From Arenicola marina (taxonomy: Eukaryota > Annelida > Polychaeta > Arenicolidae), in contig OZ025250.1 of NCBI GenBank assembly GCA_964019135.1, positions 48,577,174-48,641,173 of the forward strand: a stretch of 64,000 nt of DNA, given 5' to 3'. The position numbers and the translations under genes are program-made. Below, in pieces: positions 1-9,739 of the stretch. Below the pieces are notes generated by a model. That model saw only the letters and a program-made list of their open reading frames with translations. It did not search any database and was not told the DNA's origin. How positions within the stretch are numbered: the stretch's first letter is position 1; each line of letters starts with the position of its first letter.

Positions 1-436
1 CAGAGAGTGGGCTATATTAGCATAGCTCCAGCCTATTGGACAGGCACCCGCCAGTCTATTGCTTGGACCGAGCATACATCAAGGTACATTAAATTACGTC
101 ACCGTCTGACCTCTGACCTTTGCTGGCTGAGCATATCGATGAGAGATACGAGCCGCAAATGTCACTGACTCGACAAACAGCGATTTCCGTCCTCGCCGTT
201 TGGGGAAGTTTCAAATGCCAAGTTCACATTTCATAAGCGAAAACGCCTCTGAATGTGTTTTTAAGTGGTGGAATGTGGAATTTGAACCATCCTTCATGGA
301 GACCACAGCGATCTGGGTCAGTTAATTATAATATCAACGTCAACTCCCCGATGACTAAACATCGAATTTGTCTTTGTAAACCGGTTGATTAAATGGTTTC
401 TTATGAAGGGGTCTTGCTGAGTGTCAAGCCTATATT
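1..436. other. Intergenic, nothing recognised
   Basis: No open frame, RNA gene or tandem repeat that I can support. AT-rich, ordinary-looking sequence leading into the LINE remnant that follows. Confidence 0.5.
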
Positions 437-660
437 TGTCTAGATTGTGACTCAGGGGGTATAGAAACTGAGGGGCATTTTCTATTCAATTGTAAACTAT
501 ATTAGGATTTACGGAGCATGTATTTGTCAAATATATTAGTGACAGTGATTAATGCCATTACGAACAAGTTTATTGATTAGTTGCTCAATTATAGTAAATC
601 TGCAAGTACTCTATGAGATATTAGTAAATATAAAGTTTTGGCAGCGCAAATTTAAGAGAA
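437..660 (+). mobile_element. LINE remnant, C-terminal zinc-knuckle region
   Basis: Read on the plus strand from 437, the frame gives CLDC, then IETEGHFLFNC and KLY, i.e. a C-x2-C-x9-H-x4-C knuckle followed by a short hydrophobic stretch. This is the pattern at the C-terminal end of many non-LTR retrotransposon polyproteins (Jockey/CR1/RTE-like). Several in-frame stops follow, so this is an inactive 3' fragment. No reverse transcriptase is visible upstream in the window. The clade cannot be named from so short a piece. Confidence 0.5.
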
Positions 661-713
661 GGGAGAAACGTTGTCTGATAGTAAAGCCACGCTAAACTGT
701 GTTAACATACTTA

Positions 714-1549
714 GGTTACACACCAATAGCAACCATCTCCATCATAAGTTATAGAAAAACCCAAATTTTCAACCCCATGTCAGAGAAAAAATCGGTACTC
801 ATGTTTGACTATGTGGGCCATAGGATATTATAGAGCAAGTATCCAACTTTAATTTAAAAAGAAGCAGAACATAGTCACAGCCCATAGTATGACACCCCCC
901 CCCCCCCCTCCACCCCTCGGTACTCATGTTTGACTATGTGGGCCATAGGATATTATAGAGCAAGTATCCAACTTTAATTTAAAAACAAGCAGAACATAGT
1001 CACAGCCCATAGTATGACACCCCCCCCCCTCCACCCCTCGGTACTCATGTTTGACTATGTGGGCCATAGGATATTATAGAGCAAGTATCCAACTTTAATT
1101 TAAAAACAAGCAGAACATAGTCACAGCCCATAGTATGACACCCCCCCCCCCCTCCACCCCTCGGTACTCATGTTTGACTATGTGGGCCATAGGATATTAT
1201 AGAGCAAGTATCCAACTTTAATTTAAAAACAAGCAGAACATAGTCACAGCCCATAGTATGACACCCCCCCCCCTCCACCCCTCCCTAGCGCAACCCGCCG
1301 AAAATTAAAGACCCTGCGAATCAGCATGTGATGAGGTCGACCGAACCACGCACCCGTAACATCCGCATGCATGATTAAATACGTCGCAGAATAATTAAAC
1401 AGATATTAACCTGGCCAAACATTAGTTAAAGAAACAATATATATAAAGACAGTAATAATTGGTAGCCATATTACCCTGATACACGACCACATTGTAGGCA
1501 CTACTTAACGACATATACTTTTCTACGCACGACCTATTGGTGTGTGACC
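714..1549 (+). mobile_element. Non-autonomous DNA transposon (MITE-like), copy A
   Basis: The element begins GGTTACACACCAATAG (714-729) and ends CTATTGGTGTGTGACC (1534-1549), a 16-bp terminal inverted repeat matching at 15 of 16 bases. It has no transposase frame. It is the reverse complement of the element at 5546-6007, but longer, because an internal segment of about 123 bp is present four times. Flanking bases do not form a clear target duplication here (CTTA left, TTTT right), unlike copy B. Confidence 0.75.
794..1290 (+). repeat. Internal tandem repeat, about 123 bp x 4, inside MITE copy A
   Basis: Units start at 794, 919, 1040 and 1163, giving spacings of 125, 121 and 123 bp. Each ends in a poly-C tract followed by TCCACCCCTC. 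Length differences lie in the poly-C run, which suggests slippage. Copy B of the same transposon has only one unit, so the amplification happened after copy A inserted or in its lineage. Confidence 0.85.
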
Positions 1550-2829
1550 TTTTACATCGGGCTTATGATATGGGCCAGAGGCATTAAATCACTGTTTGTT
1601 ACATGTGTTCATGACATATTGGGACGAATAAAGGGATGTATGAACGTATATATAAGTTCATATTAAGTGATTCGAATTGAATTTCTTAGCGTCTGGGGAA
1701 GATGTATGTATATATATATATATGTATGTCCCTTGGATGCCAATGGCCTGTGCAGCCTAATCCATTACATGGCGACGTACCCGTCCCTCACCCCCCACCC
1801 CTGCCACCCCCCCCCCCCCTCGCCTTCACTCAGCAGCAATCATCGCTGCCCACCCCTAACCAGTGACGGAGGTGAGTAACAGCTGTGACACTTACTCTAT
1901 TGGCGGTAGCGTAATCAGACCAACTCGTACATAGCGCCTCCTGAAGGTCAACCGATTCAATTGAAGGTCACACTTCCCAGTTCATACAACCCCCCTACCC
2001 CTTTCCATGCCCACCCCCAGACACACACACCTCTCTCCACCCCACCCTAACAGACACCCCACCCCCCTCCTGCCCCACACCCACCCCCACAGACACCCAC
2101 TCCTCCTTCCCCACGCCCATCCCCCCACAGACACACCCTTCCCCCTCCCCACCCTAACCCCCACAGACACACCCTTCCCCCTCCTCACCCCCCCCCCTCC
2201 CCCACAGACACCCCCTCTTCCCACCCCACCCCCTCCCCCCACAGATCCGTTGTGCTGGGGTTGACCTCGCTCATCTGCTACCCTGCCATCATTGCTACAG
2301 GGACATCTTCATCAACCCCTACCCCCACCATGTCATTCCCATAACGAGGAATACGATAGGTCTACTTAATAGTAAACAATTGCTTCAGACTTAATGACGA
2401 ATAGGTGGATGGATGGGTTGGCCCTCTAGGGCCTTTTTTTTAATTATTCGTTCTAATTGTGGATACTATCAAGATATATTTGTTCTGATGTGGATAATAT
2501 CATTAAATATTTGTTCTATTTGTTGATACTGATATTAAATCTTTGTTCTAATGAGGATGTCCTTAAGTATGTGTTCCCTTTGAGAGTTTCTTCGTTCCGT
2601 TTTATGCCCGGAAGACCGGTATTATGCCCGCGTTGGTAATTTTTATAATCGAGTAACAGTTCTGTGTAAGTTGATTTTCGTCTTGCACCGTCCAATGGCA
2701 GGAAGTGTAACGAATTAAAGCACCTTTACACATTTTCTCTCTTTTTTGTTCACGGTTTAAGTTAAGTCAAGTAAAATGTGCATTACCCCCCCCCCCCCCC
2801 ACACACACCCTTGTGCGATGTGATAGACG
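1531..2829 (+). repeat. Left copy of a 1.3-kb segment duplicated across the gap
   Basis: This segment, from GACCTATTGGTGTGTGACC to GTGATAGACG, is nearly identical to 3030-4301. It contains a TA microsatellite (about 1707-1726), a long C-rich stretch (1785-1825), and a degenerate C-rich minisatellite with CCCCACAGACACACCC-like units (about 1985-2245). Open frames over the C-rich stretch are low-complexity and I do not regard them as coding. The match stops where the N-run begins. Confidence 0.85.
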
Positions 2830-3029
2830 NNNNNNNNNNNNNNNNNNNNNNNNNNNNNNNNNNNNNNNNNNNNNNNNNNNNNNNNNNNNNNNNNNNNNNN
2901 NNNNNNNNNNNNNNNNNNNNNNNNNNNNNNNNNNNNNNNNNNNNNNNNNNNNNNNNNNNNNNNNNNNNNNNNNNNNNNNNNNNNNNNNNNNNNNNNNNNN
3001 NNNNNNNNNNNNNNNNNNNNNNNNNNNNN
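2830..3029. other. Assembly gap (200 N)
   Basis: Exactly 200 N. The round length indicates a scaffold placeholder. Sequence on both sides comes from the same 1.3-kb segment. Confidence 0.98.
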
Positions 3030-4301
3030 GACCTATTGGTGTGTGACCTTTTACATCGGGCTTATGATATGGGCCAGAGGCATTAAATCACTGTTTGTTA
3101 CATGTGTTCATGACATATTGGGACGAATAAAGGGATGTATGAACGTATATATAAGTTCATATTAAGTGATTCGAATTGAATTTCTTAGCGTCTGGGGAAG
3201 ATGTATGTATATATATATATATATATGTCCCTTGGATGCCAATGGCCTGTGCAGCCTAATCCATTACATGGCGACGTACCCCCCCCCCTCACCCCCCACC
3301 CCTGCCACCCCCCCCCCCGGCCTCGCCTTCACTCAGCAGCAATCATCGCTGCCCACCCCTAACCAGTGACGGAGGTGAGTAACAGCTGTGACACTTACTC
3401 TATTGGCGGTAGCGTAATCAGACCAACTCGTACATAGCGCCTCCTGAAGGTCAACCGATTCAATTGAAGGTCACACTTCCCAGTTCATACAACCCCCCTA
3501 CCCCTTTCCATGCCCACCCCCAGACACACACACCTCTCTCCACCCCACCCTAACAGACACCCCCCCCCTCCTGCCCCACACCCACCCCCACAGACACACC
3601 CTTCCCCCTCCCCACCCTAACCCCCACAGACACACCCTTCCCCCTCCTCACCCCCCCCTCCCCCACAGACACCCCCTCTTCCACCCCACCCCCTCCCCCC
3701 ACAGATTCGTTGTGCTGGGGTTTACCTCGCTCATCTGCTACCCTGCCATCATTGCTACAGGGACATCTTCATCAACCCCTACCTCCACCATGTCATTCCC
3801 ATAACGAGGAATACGATAGGTCTACTTAATAGTAAACAATTGCTTCAGACTTAATGACGAATAGGTGGATGGATGGGTTGGCCCTCTAGGGCCTTTTTTA
3901 AAATTATTCGTTCTAATTGTGGATACTATCATGATATATTTGTTCTGATGTGGATAATATCATTAAATATTTGTTCTATTTGTTGATACTGATATTAAAT
4001 CTTTGTTCTAATGAGGATGTCCTTAAGTATGTGTTCCCTTTGAGAGTTTCTTCGTTCCGTTTTATGCCCGGAAGACCGGTATTATGCCCGCGTTGGTAAT
4101 TTTTATAATCGAGTAACAGTTCTGTGTAAGTTGATTGCACCGCCTTGCACCGCCCAATGGCAGGAAGTGTAAGGAATTAAAGCACCTTTACACATTTTCT
4201 CTCTTTTTTGTTCACGGTTTAAGTTAAGTCAAGTAAAATGTGAATTACCCCCCCCCCCCCCCCCCCCCCACACTTGACACCCTTGTGCGATGTGATAGAC
4301 G
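3030..4301 (+). repeat. Right copy of the 1.3-kb segment duplicated across the gap
   Basis: This repeats 1531-2829 with small differences: length changes in C runs and the TA tract, loss of part of the C-rich minisatellite, and scattered substitutions. It starts exactly inside the right terminal repeat of MITE copy A. It could be a true tandem duplication, but two haplotypes placed on either side of a gap fit at least as well. Confidence 0.85.
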
Positions 4302-4381
4302 CGTATATATTGAGACAAGTAAGTGATTCATTAACTTGTTTATACATAAATTTGGTCGATATCGACAGAGATGGTAAATCT

Positions 4382-4741
4382 AGCGGCTGGGGTACCCATC
4401 AAACCAGACTACTGCAGCCTTTAAGGGCCACAGTGAAGGCCAGCGGCGTTATATAGCGGCTGGAGTACCCACCAAACCAGACTACTGCAGCCCTTAAGGG
4501 CCACAGTGAAGGCCAGCGGCGTTATATAGCGGCTGGAGTACCCACCAAACCAGACTACTGCAGCCCTTAAGGGCCACAGTGAAGGCCAGCGGCGTTATAT
4601 AGCGGCTGGAGTACCCATCAAACCAGACTACTGCAGCCCTTAAGGGCCACAGTGAAGGCCAGCGGCGTTATATAGCGGCTGGAGTACCCATCAAACCAGT
4701 CTATTGCAGCCCTTAAGGGCCACAGTGAAGGCCAGCGACAG
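4382..4741 (+). repeat. 73-bp minisatellite x 5
   Basis: Units begin AGCGGCTGGAGTACCC at 4382, 4455, 4528, 4601 and 4674. Copies differ by a few substitutions (for example CCCATC/CCCACC). Each contains the palindromic core CTTAAG. The last unit diverges into unique sequence after GTGAAGGCCAGCG. Confidence 0.9.
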
Positions 4742-5399
4742 TAAATTAATTAATTGGACCGTGCACACTAATCAGTGGGGTGAGATTGGCGCTGTCATCC
4801 ACACCACAGTCGAATGTGGCTAAAGTTCAGTCATTACCCCCCCCCCCCTTCCCCCGCCTCCACCCCCGCGCCCTCCCCTCTACATAAGAGAGCAGGACTT
4901 GATTTAATGGCAAAAATGCGAGGATGTTAATTTCATGAACAATTGGGAATTTCATGTTAAATCTTCTTCTCTACCACCACTCGCCATCCAAATCCGGCAC
5001 AGTTCGACCAAATTTCCGGATCTCACACCTTGAAATTAATTATTGGAAGAGAAAAATTACCATCACGAATCCTTATATTGTTGCAGAGGTATTTCTTTGG
5101 TAAAGTTGGCCCGCTTCATGGTATCCCCCAACCAACCCGCTCCCCGACCTTCACATCACACCCAATTGCGTCAATGATTCTGCCCCAGACTGCGACTCCG
5201 CTCGTTACCCGCATTAACCTTTGATATCACAGGCGACTGTCAGCTCTGACACAATTTACATGGAGCAGTTTCAATCTGTCTCACCCTATGAACGGGGACG
5301 CAGCTCAACAGCTGTTGCCAGTGGAGGGATATTATCTCGACGGTGTGCAGCGCTTGGGTAGATATATCGAAGGTCAGAACCCCGAATATTGAAGACCTG
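4742..5399. other. Intergenic, nothing recognised
   Basis: Contains a short poly-C tract near 4838 and no credible gene. A 64-codon frame at 5030-5224 has no recognisable domain or supporting signals. Confidence 0.5.
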
Positions 5400-5451
5400 C
5401 GGTAGGCCATAGAAGGATGCAGATCAACAGGTCGTGGGTTCGAGCCGTGGC
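5400..5451 (+). mobile_element. tRNA-like SINE fragment
   Basis: Contains TGCAGATCAACAGGTCG directly followed by TGGGTTCGAGCC, a good Pol III B box (GGTTCGAGCC). The same string, slightly changed, is the core of the 89-bp array at 13.6-16.0 kb and, reversed, of the 35-bp array at 18.0-18.5 kb. No clear A box is left upstream. This single dispersed copy shows that the family exists outside the arrays. Confidence 0.5.
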
Positions 5452-5545
5452 ATCTGTACCTGTGGCATCACATTGGCCAATTTAGCCTTCGATCATGGTC
5501 AAATATAAATACCAACTTTTCATTTCAGTTTACAAGTTAAATTCA

Positions 5546-6007
5546 GGTTACACACCAATAGGTGGTGCGTAGAAAAGTATAGAGCGTGAAGTAGTGCCTA
5601 AAATATGGTCGTAAATCAGGGTTATATGTTACTGATTATTTTTGTCATGGCATGTATTGTTTCTTTTACTAATGTTTGGCCTGTTCAATTAATCTGTGAC
5701 GTATTTAATCATGCATGCGGATGTTACGGGTGCGTGGTTCGGTCGACCTCATCACATGCTGATTCGCAGGGTTTTCGGCGGGTTGCGCTAGGGGGGGGGG
5801 GGGGGTCATACTATGGGCTGTAGCAAAACAATATCGCACGTCAACCTATGTTCTGCTTGTTTTTAAAGTAAAGTTGGATAATAATTGAGCTATAATTCCC
5901 TATGGCCCACATAGTCAAACATGGTTACCGATTTGTCTCGGGCATGGGGTTGAAAGTTGGGTTTTTCCATTGCTTATCATGGGGATGGTTTCTATTGGTG
6001 TGTTACC
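5546..6007 (-). mobile_element. Non-autonomous DNA transposon (MITE-like), copy B
   Basis: Bounded by GGTTACACACCAATAG (5546-5561) and CTATTGGTGTGTTACC (5992-6007), with a 4-bp target duplication TTCA on both sides (5542-5545 and 6008-6011). Its 462 bp are the reverse complement of copy A with one instead of four internal units, including the poly-G tract near 5790. No transposase is encoded. The short target duplication and TIR show cut-and-paste transposition; the superfamily cannot be fixed from ends alone. Confidence 0.8.
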
Positions 6008-6011
6008 TTCA

Positions 6012-6944
6012 GACTGGAGCAGCAACGAGTCATTGGCAAGGCCAAACCAAGATCGGCTATTTGATCAGTTCGGTCCTATTTTAGGACGAACGCCGAATAT
6101 AAAAGTGGTGGCAATTCAGGTTGCGTCACTGTGTCTGACATGTTGTGATATTTTAAACCGCATATGTCACAGACAGAGAAAGTTGATTGAGCTGTTTATT
6201 TGGTCCTAAAGCTGCGCGTTAAGCGGTCAAGATTTGACATTTGAGAAGACACGCTTCCACAATAGAAATGTTGATACGTGTAACAAATAAATAGTGACCT
6301 ATAAGAAAACATATCGATTTTCTCCTGAGAACCCAATTAGTTTGGATTCCTAGCTCGACCGACCTATAATTTTTAACCCACCGGCATTTCATAACTATCA
6401 TATTCCCACGAACGGGTGTACCATCACATATAAGATATGTAGTGATGTAAATTGTTTATTTCGCATTTTAGGCCCACAGCCTCTGGGGCATACACAACGT
6501 AAATGATCGCAAAACGAAACAGTGCAGTAAGCAACCGAGTTATTGCAAGTAAACCGTATAGAGATCTTACTAATTTACCATACATAAATTGATATACAAA
6601 CTTCGTTTTCAAGAAAGTGAAGTCTTTCTTTAAACGCTGCGTTTACATACGTTGCTAAGTTTGTTATTTCTACGTCACATCCGGATATCATCAGCAACCA
6701 AATAACATATAAAATGTATCTGGCTTAGGTTCGCCTCTCGCCGTGCTTCTTCCATTTATCGATTATTTGAGCGAAAACTCGACGCGAGTGGTACGTGAGG
6801 TATTTTTAATTACTCAATGGCACAGATGCACTATTTCAAGCTGAGGTAGCCATGTTAACAATGTGTATCACTTTCGTTCACATTGTTGAGGTTCCGGGAT
6901 TGGTGTGTGTGGGAAGGTTACTTAATATTTATGCGTTTTGTATT
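6012..6944. other. Intergenic, nothing recognised
   Basis: Only short open frames without domains (for example minus 6219-6401 and 6424-6612). No repeat or RNA gene seen. Confidence 0.5.
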
Positions 6945-7755
6945 TGTGATATGGTAATGAAGGATCCCTTACTGATTGTTGTATATGTGATGTGGTAATG
7001 AAGGATCCCTTACTGATTGTTGTGTATGTGATGTGGTAATGAAGGATCCCTTACTGATTGTTGTATATGTGATGTGGTAATGAAGGATCCCTTACTGATT
7101 GTTGTGTATGTGATGTGGTAATGAAGGATCCCTTACTGATTGTTGTATATGTGATGTGGTAATGAAGGATCCCTTACTGATTGTTGTATATGTGATGTGG
7201 TAATGAAGGATCCCTTACTGATTGTTGTGTATGTGATGCGGTAATGAAGGATCCCTTACTGATTGTTGTGTATGTGATGCGGCAATGAAGGATCCCTTAC
7301 TGATTGTTATATGTGATGCGGTAATTAAGGATCCCTTACTGATTGTTGTATATGCGATGCGGGTAATGAAGGATCCCTTACTGATTGTTGTGTATGTGAT
7401 GCGGTAATGAATGATCCCTTACTGATTGTTGTATAGGTGATATGGTAATGAAGGATCCCTTACTGATTGTTGTATTTGTGATGTGATAATGAAGGGTCCC
7501 TTACAGATTGTTGTAGATGTGGTGTGGTAATGAAGGATCCCTTACTGATTGTTGTATATGTGATGCGGTAATGGATGATCCCTTATTGATTGTTATATGT
7601 GATGCGGTAATTGAGGATCCCGTACTGATTGTTGTATATGCGATGCGGGTAATGAAGGATCCCTTACTGATTGTTGTGTATGTGATGCGGCAATGAAGGA
7701 TCCCGTACTGATTGTTGTGTATATATGATGTGGTAATGAAGGATCCCTCATTGAT
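6945..7755 (+). repeat. 41-bp minisatellite, about 20 copies
   Basis: The unit contains AATGAAGGATCCCTTACTGA and recurs at 41-bp spacing (GGATCCC at 6962, 7003 and onward). Units drift towards the right end, with GATGTGG, GATGCGG and GATGCGGG variants and small indels. An 87-codon minus-strand frame across it is a by-product of the repeat. Confidence 0.92.
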
Positions 7756-8918
7756 GCAGACCACATGTGATACTGAGTGGTCCTTAGACGGAACCGGAGG
7801 TAGTTAGGCAGGAAGCAATAAGTGCAGTCTGCAAAATATGGCGTCCTTTGTACCGACCGGCCGGCAATAAAAGAATGGAATGAATAGCTAGGCTACAAGC
7901 TGACTGAGTTATTTCTATCGTTAGCGCATCGTTACAACATCTTTATATATATTGTTGGGGGTTGAACAAGGTGACTTGTGCCGTGTATGCTCCCTATGCT
8001 ATCGCAATCCACATGATTCCGTAAACTACCCTGAGGGGGTGGGGGGGTACCCCCTCTGAATCGCAAATCTCCAAGAATTCGGAAGAGCAGTATCGAATCT
8101 CCAAGATTAGGACATGTTAAAGCTGGGCGAAAACAAAACCCCTTAATGGTGATATCGCGTGAATGTCGAGGAATTCACAGGCTGCTATAACGGATCGCAG
8201 TAAATAGGCAAAAGGGGTTAGGGTTGAACCAGGAATTGTACGGATAACGTTCCTCAAAAATTACCAACAGCTGATCGCGAATCTCCAAGAATGCCTGGAT
8301 GCCAATTGGGGAGATCCGAAAAGGTACCCACCCCCCCCCCCCCCCCACCCACCTCTACCCTCGATCCTGGTTGGTACAGGTGAGAGTAATATATATCCTG
8401 TTTCGCATAGCACAGGAGTGATTGGAGCGCATTATGACGACCACTGTTGAGGACTATATATCTGTTCAGATAATCAATCTCTATATACTTTATCACGAAA
8501 AATGTCAGTATATATATTAGATGCCTGTATTAACGACCAGTTTCTGTCAGTGTCAAGTTTACATGCCTTTTTCAACCATAACAATTTCTCTCTCAATGAC
8601 CACCACAAAATCGAGCACTTTTCTCTCGTTGTCCAGATGGTCTCTATGGCATGGGCGACAACCCTCACCACCACCCCGGGCGCCCTCTTTTTAAAATTTT
8701 GAAGTTCCCGTACATTACAGGACAATATAGATCATAGATCGCGTTAATTACCGATACTGAGGGTGAGGGCAGAAAAGCATAACATTAATTGCCAGTGAGC
8801 CAATGACATGACTCGATTGATGTCAGAGGTGTTAATAAAGCTATTTGTAACACATTTCAATGACGCAATGCACCTCCCGTCAATTGGACCATGGGTCCGC
8901 CATTTTGATTACTTAAGG
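7756..8918. other. Intergenic, nothing recognised
   Basis: Holds poly-G (about 8037) and poly-C (about 8330) tracts. Overlapping 66-83 codon frames on both strands near 8254-8725 have no recognisable domain and no coding-like character. Confidence 0.5.
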
Positions 8919-8976
8919 GTGCCTCTCTGGTGTAGTGGTAGGTTTTAATTGGGTTCAAACCCGGGCTCGCGGGCAC
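8919..8976 (+). mobile_element. tRNA-like element (truncated tRNA pseudogene or SINE head)
   Basis: Starts GTGCCTCTCTGGTGTAGTGG, which resembles a tRNA acceptor strand plus A box, and has a perfect B box GGTTCAAACCC at about 8952-8962. The ends GTGCC and GGCAC can pair as an acceptor stem. The A-to-B spacing is only about 24 bp, too short for a working tRNA, so the anticodon arm is missing. It is unrelated in sequence to the TGCAGATCAAC family. Confidence 0.5.
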
Positions 8977-9159
8977 TTATTATGGGGCATGGTTCATCCA
9001 TTCATCGTCCTAGACGGTGTATTATAAGCAGTTTACATTATAAGAGTTTTAATGAAGACATGGTCAAAACAGTTATTGAAGACCTAGAGCCGCAAGTGTG
9101 AATCCGCCACTGGATCAGTGGCTAAATTAAAATAAATAATAAACACTTCATTACAACAT

Positions 9160-9165
9160 TTTATT
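9160..9165 (-). promoter_or_regulatory. Candidate poly(A) signal AATAAA
   Basis: AATAAA on the minus strand about 310 bp downstream of the stop of the small membrane-protein frame at 9476-9733. The surrounding DNA is AT-rich, so chance occurrence is possible. Confidence 0.35.
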
Positions 9166-9475
9166 AATGACAAATAAAATGGCCCAAAAAGAGTTGATAT
9201 AGATATTACGATGAATATTAATTATTTCGATTTAAATGACACAAATGTTTTCTTTAAGTAGTTTTACACCATTTATATCATGTTCAATACACAAGATGAA
9301 ACAATATATTCACGATTTTAAAACAAATATTCACGATTTTAAACAAATATTCGGTCATACAAATTGATAATATTTATGCGCAGATAAATGCTAGAGCAGT
9401 TTAACATTCACACAACATAAGGAAACTCAGACGATTCCTATTTCTTTTTATCCATTCGTGGGCTGGTTCCACTGC

Positions 9476-9733
9476 CTACTTGCCCCAGAAGGGACCCCAC
9501 ACCAGCCTGCCCATGACCCAGAGCGCTGCACACGGCCCGCTACAGAAGATATCCGCAGTCGCCGCCAGGACCAGGAGTAGTGTCAGCGGGCGCCACTTGG
9601 GGGCGCTCTCGGTGATGACGAGCCGCAGGACGCCGATGACGCAAGGGAGGATGATGGCGAGGAGGACAACCAGCACCAGGAGGGTCACTACCCCGTCGAG
9701 GGGGGGTGGGGAGGGAGGGTACACGGCGGCCAT
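9476..9733 (-). CDS. Predicted small two-helix membrane protein (85 aa)
   Basis: An 85-residue frame with a short proline-rich head (MAAVYPPSPPPLDG) and two long hydrophobic segments, about residues 15-40 and 49-75, separated by a polar turn (TESAPKWRP). It ends in WGPFWGK. The ATG sits in a favourable context (G at -3, G at +4), an in-frame TGA lies 6 bases upstream, and an AATAAA lies about 310 bp beyond the stop. The GC content is much higher than the AT-rich DNA on its 3' side, as expected of a coding exon. I do not recognise the family and assign no function. A plus-strand frame over the same bases (9480-9902) is arginine-rich and low-complexity and looks like a shadow. It could be a single-exon gene, or a terminal exon with a non-coding 5' exon elsewhere. 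Confidence 0.5.
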   Translation of the reverse strand: MAAVYPPSPPPLDGVVTLLVLVVLLAIILPCVIGVLRLVITESAPKWRPLTLLLVLAATADIFCSGPCAALWVMGRLVWGPFWGK

Positions 9734-9739
9734 GACTCA

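Noticed and set aside
2007-2264. Pro/Thr/His-rich frame and its opposite Gly-rich frame
   Set aside because: Simple C-rich minisatellite translation without protein-like features.
2778-3086. Open frame through the N-run
   Set aside because: Mostly unknown bases; not a gene.
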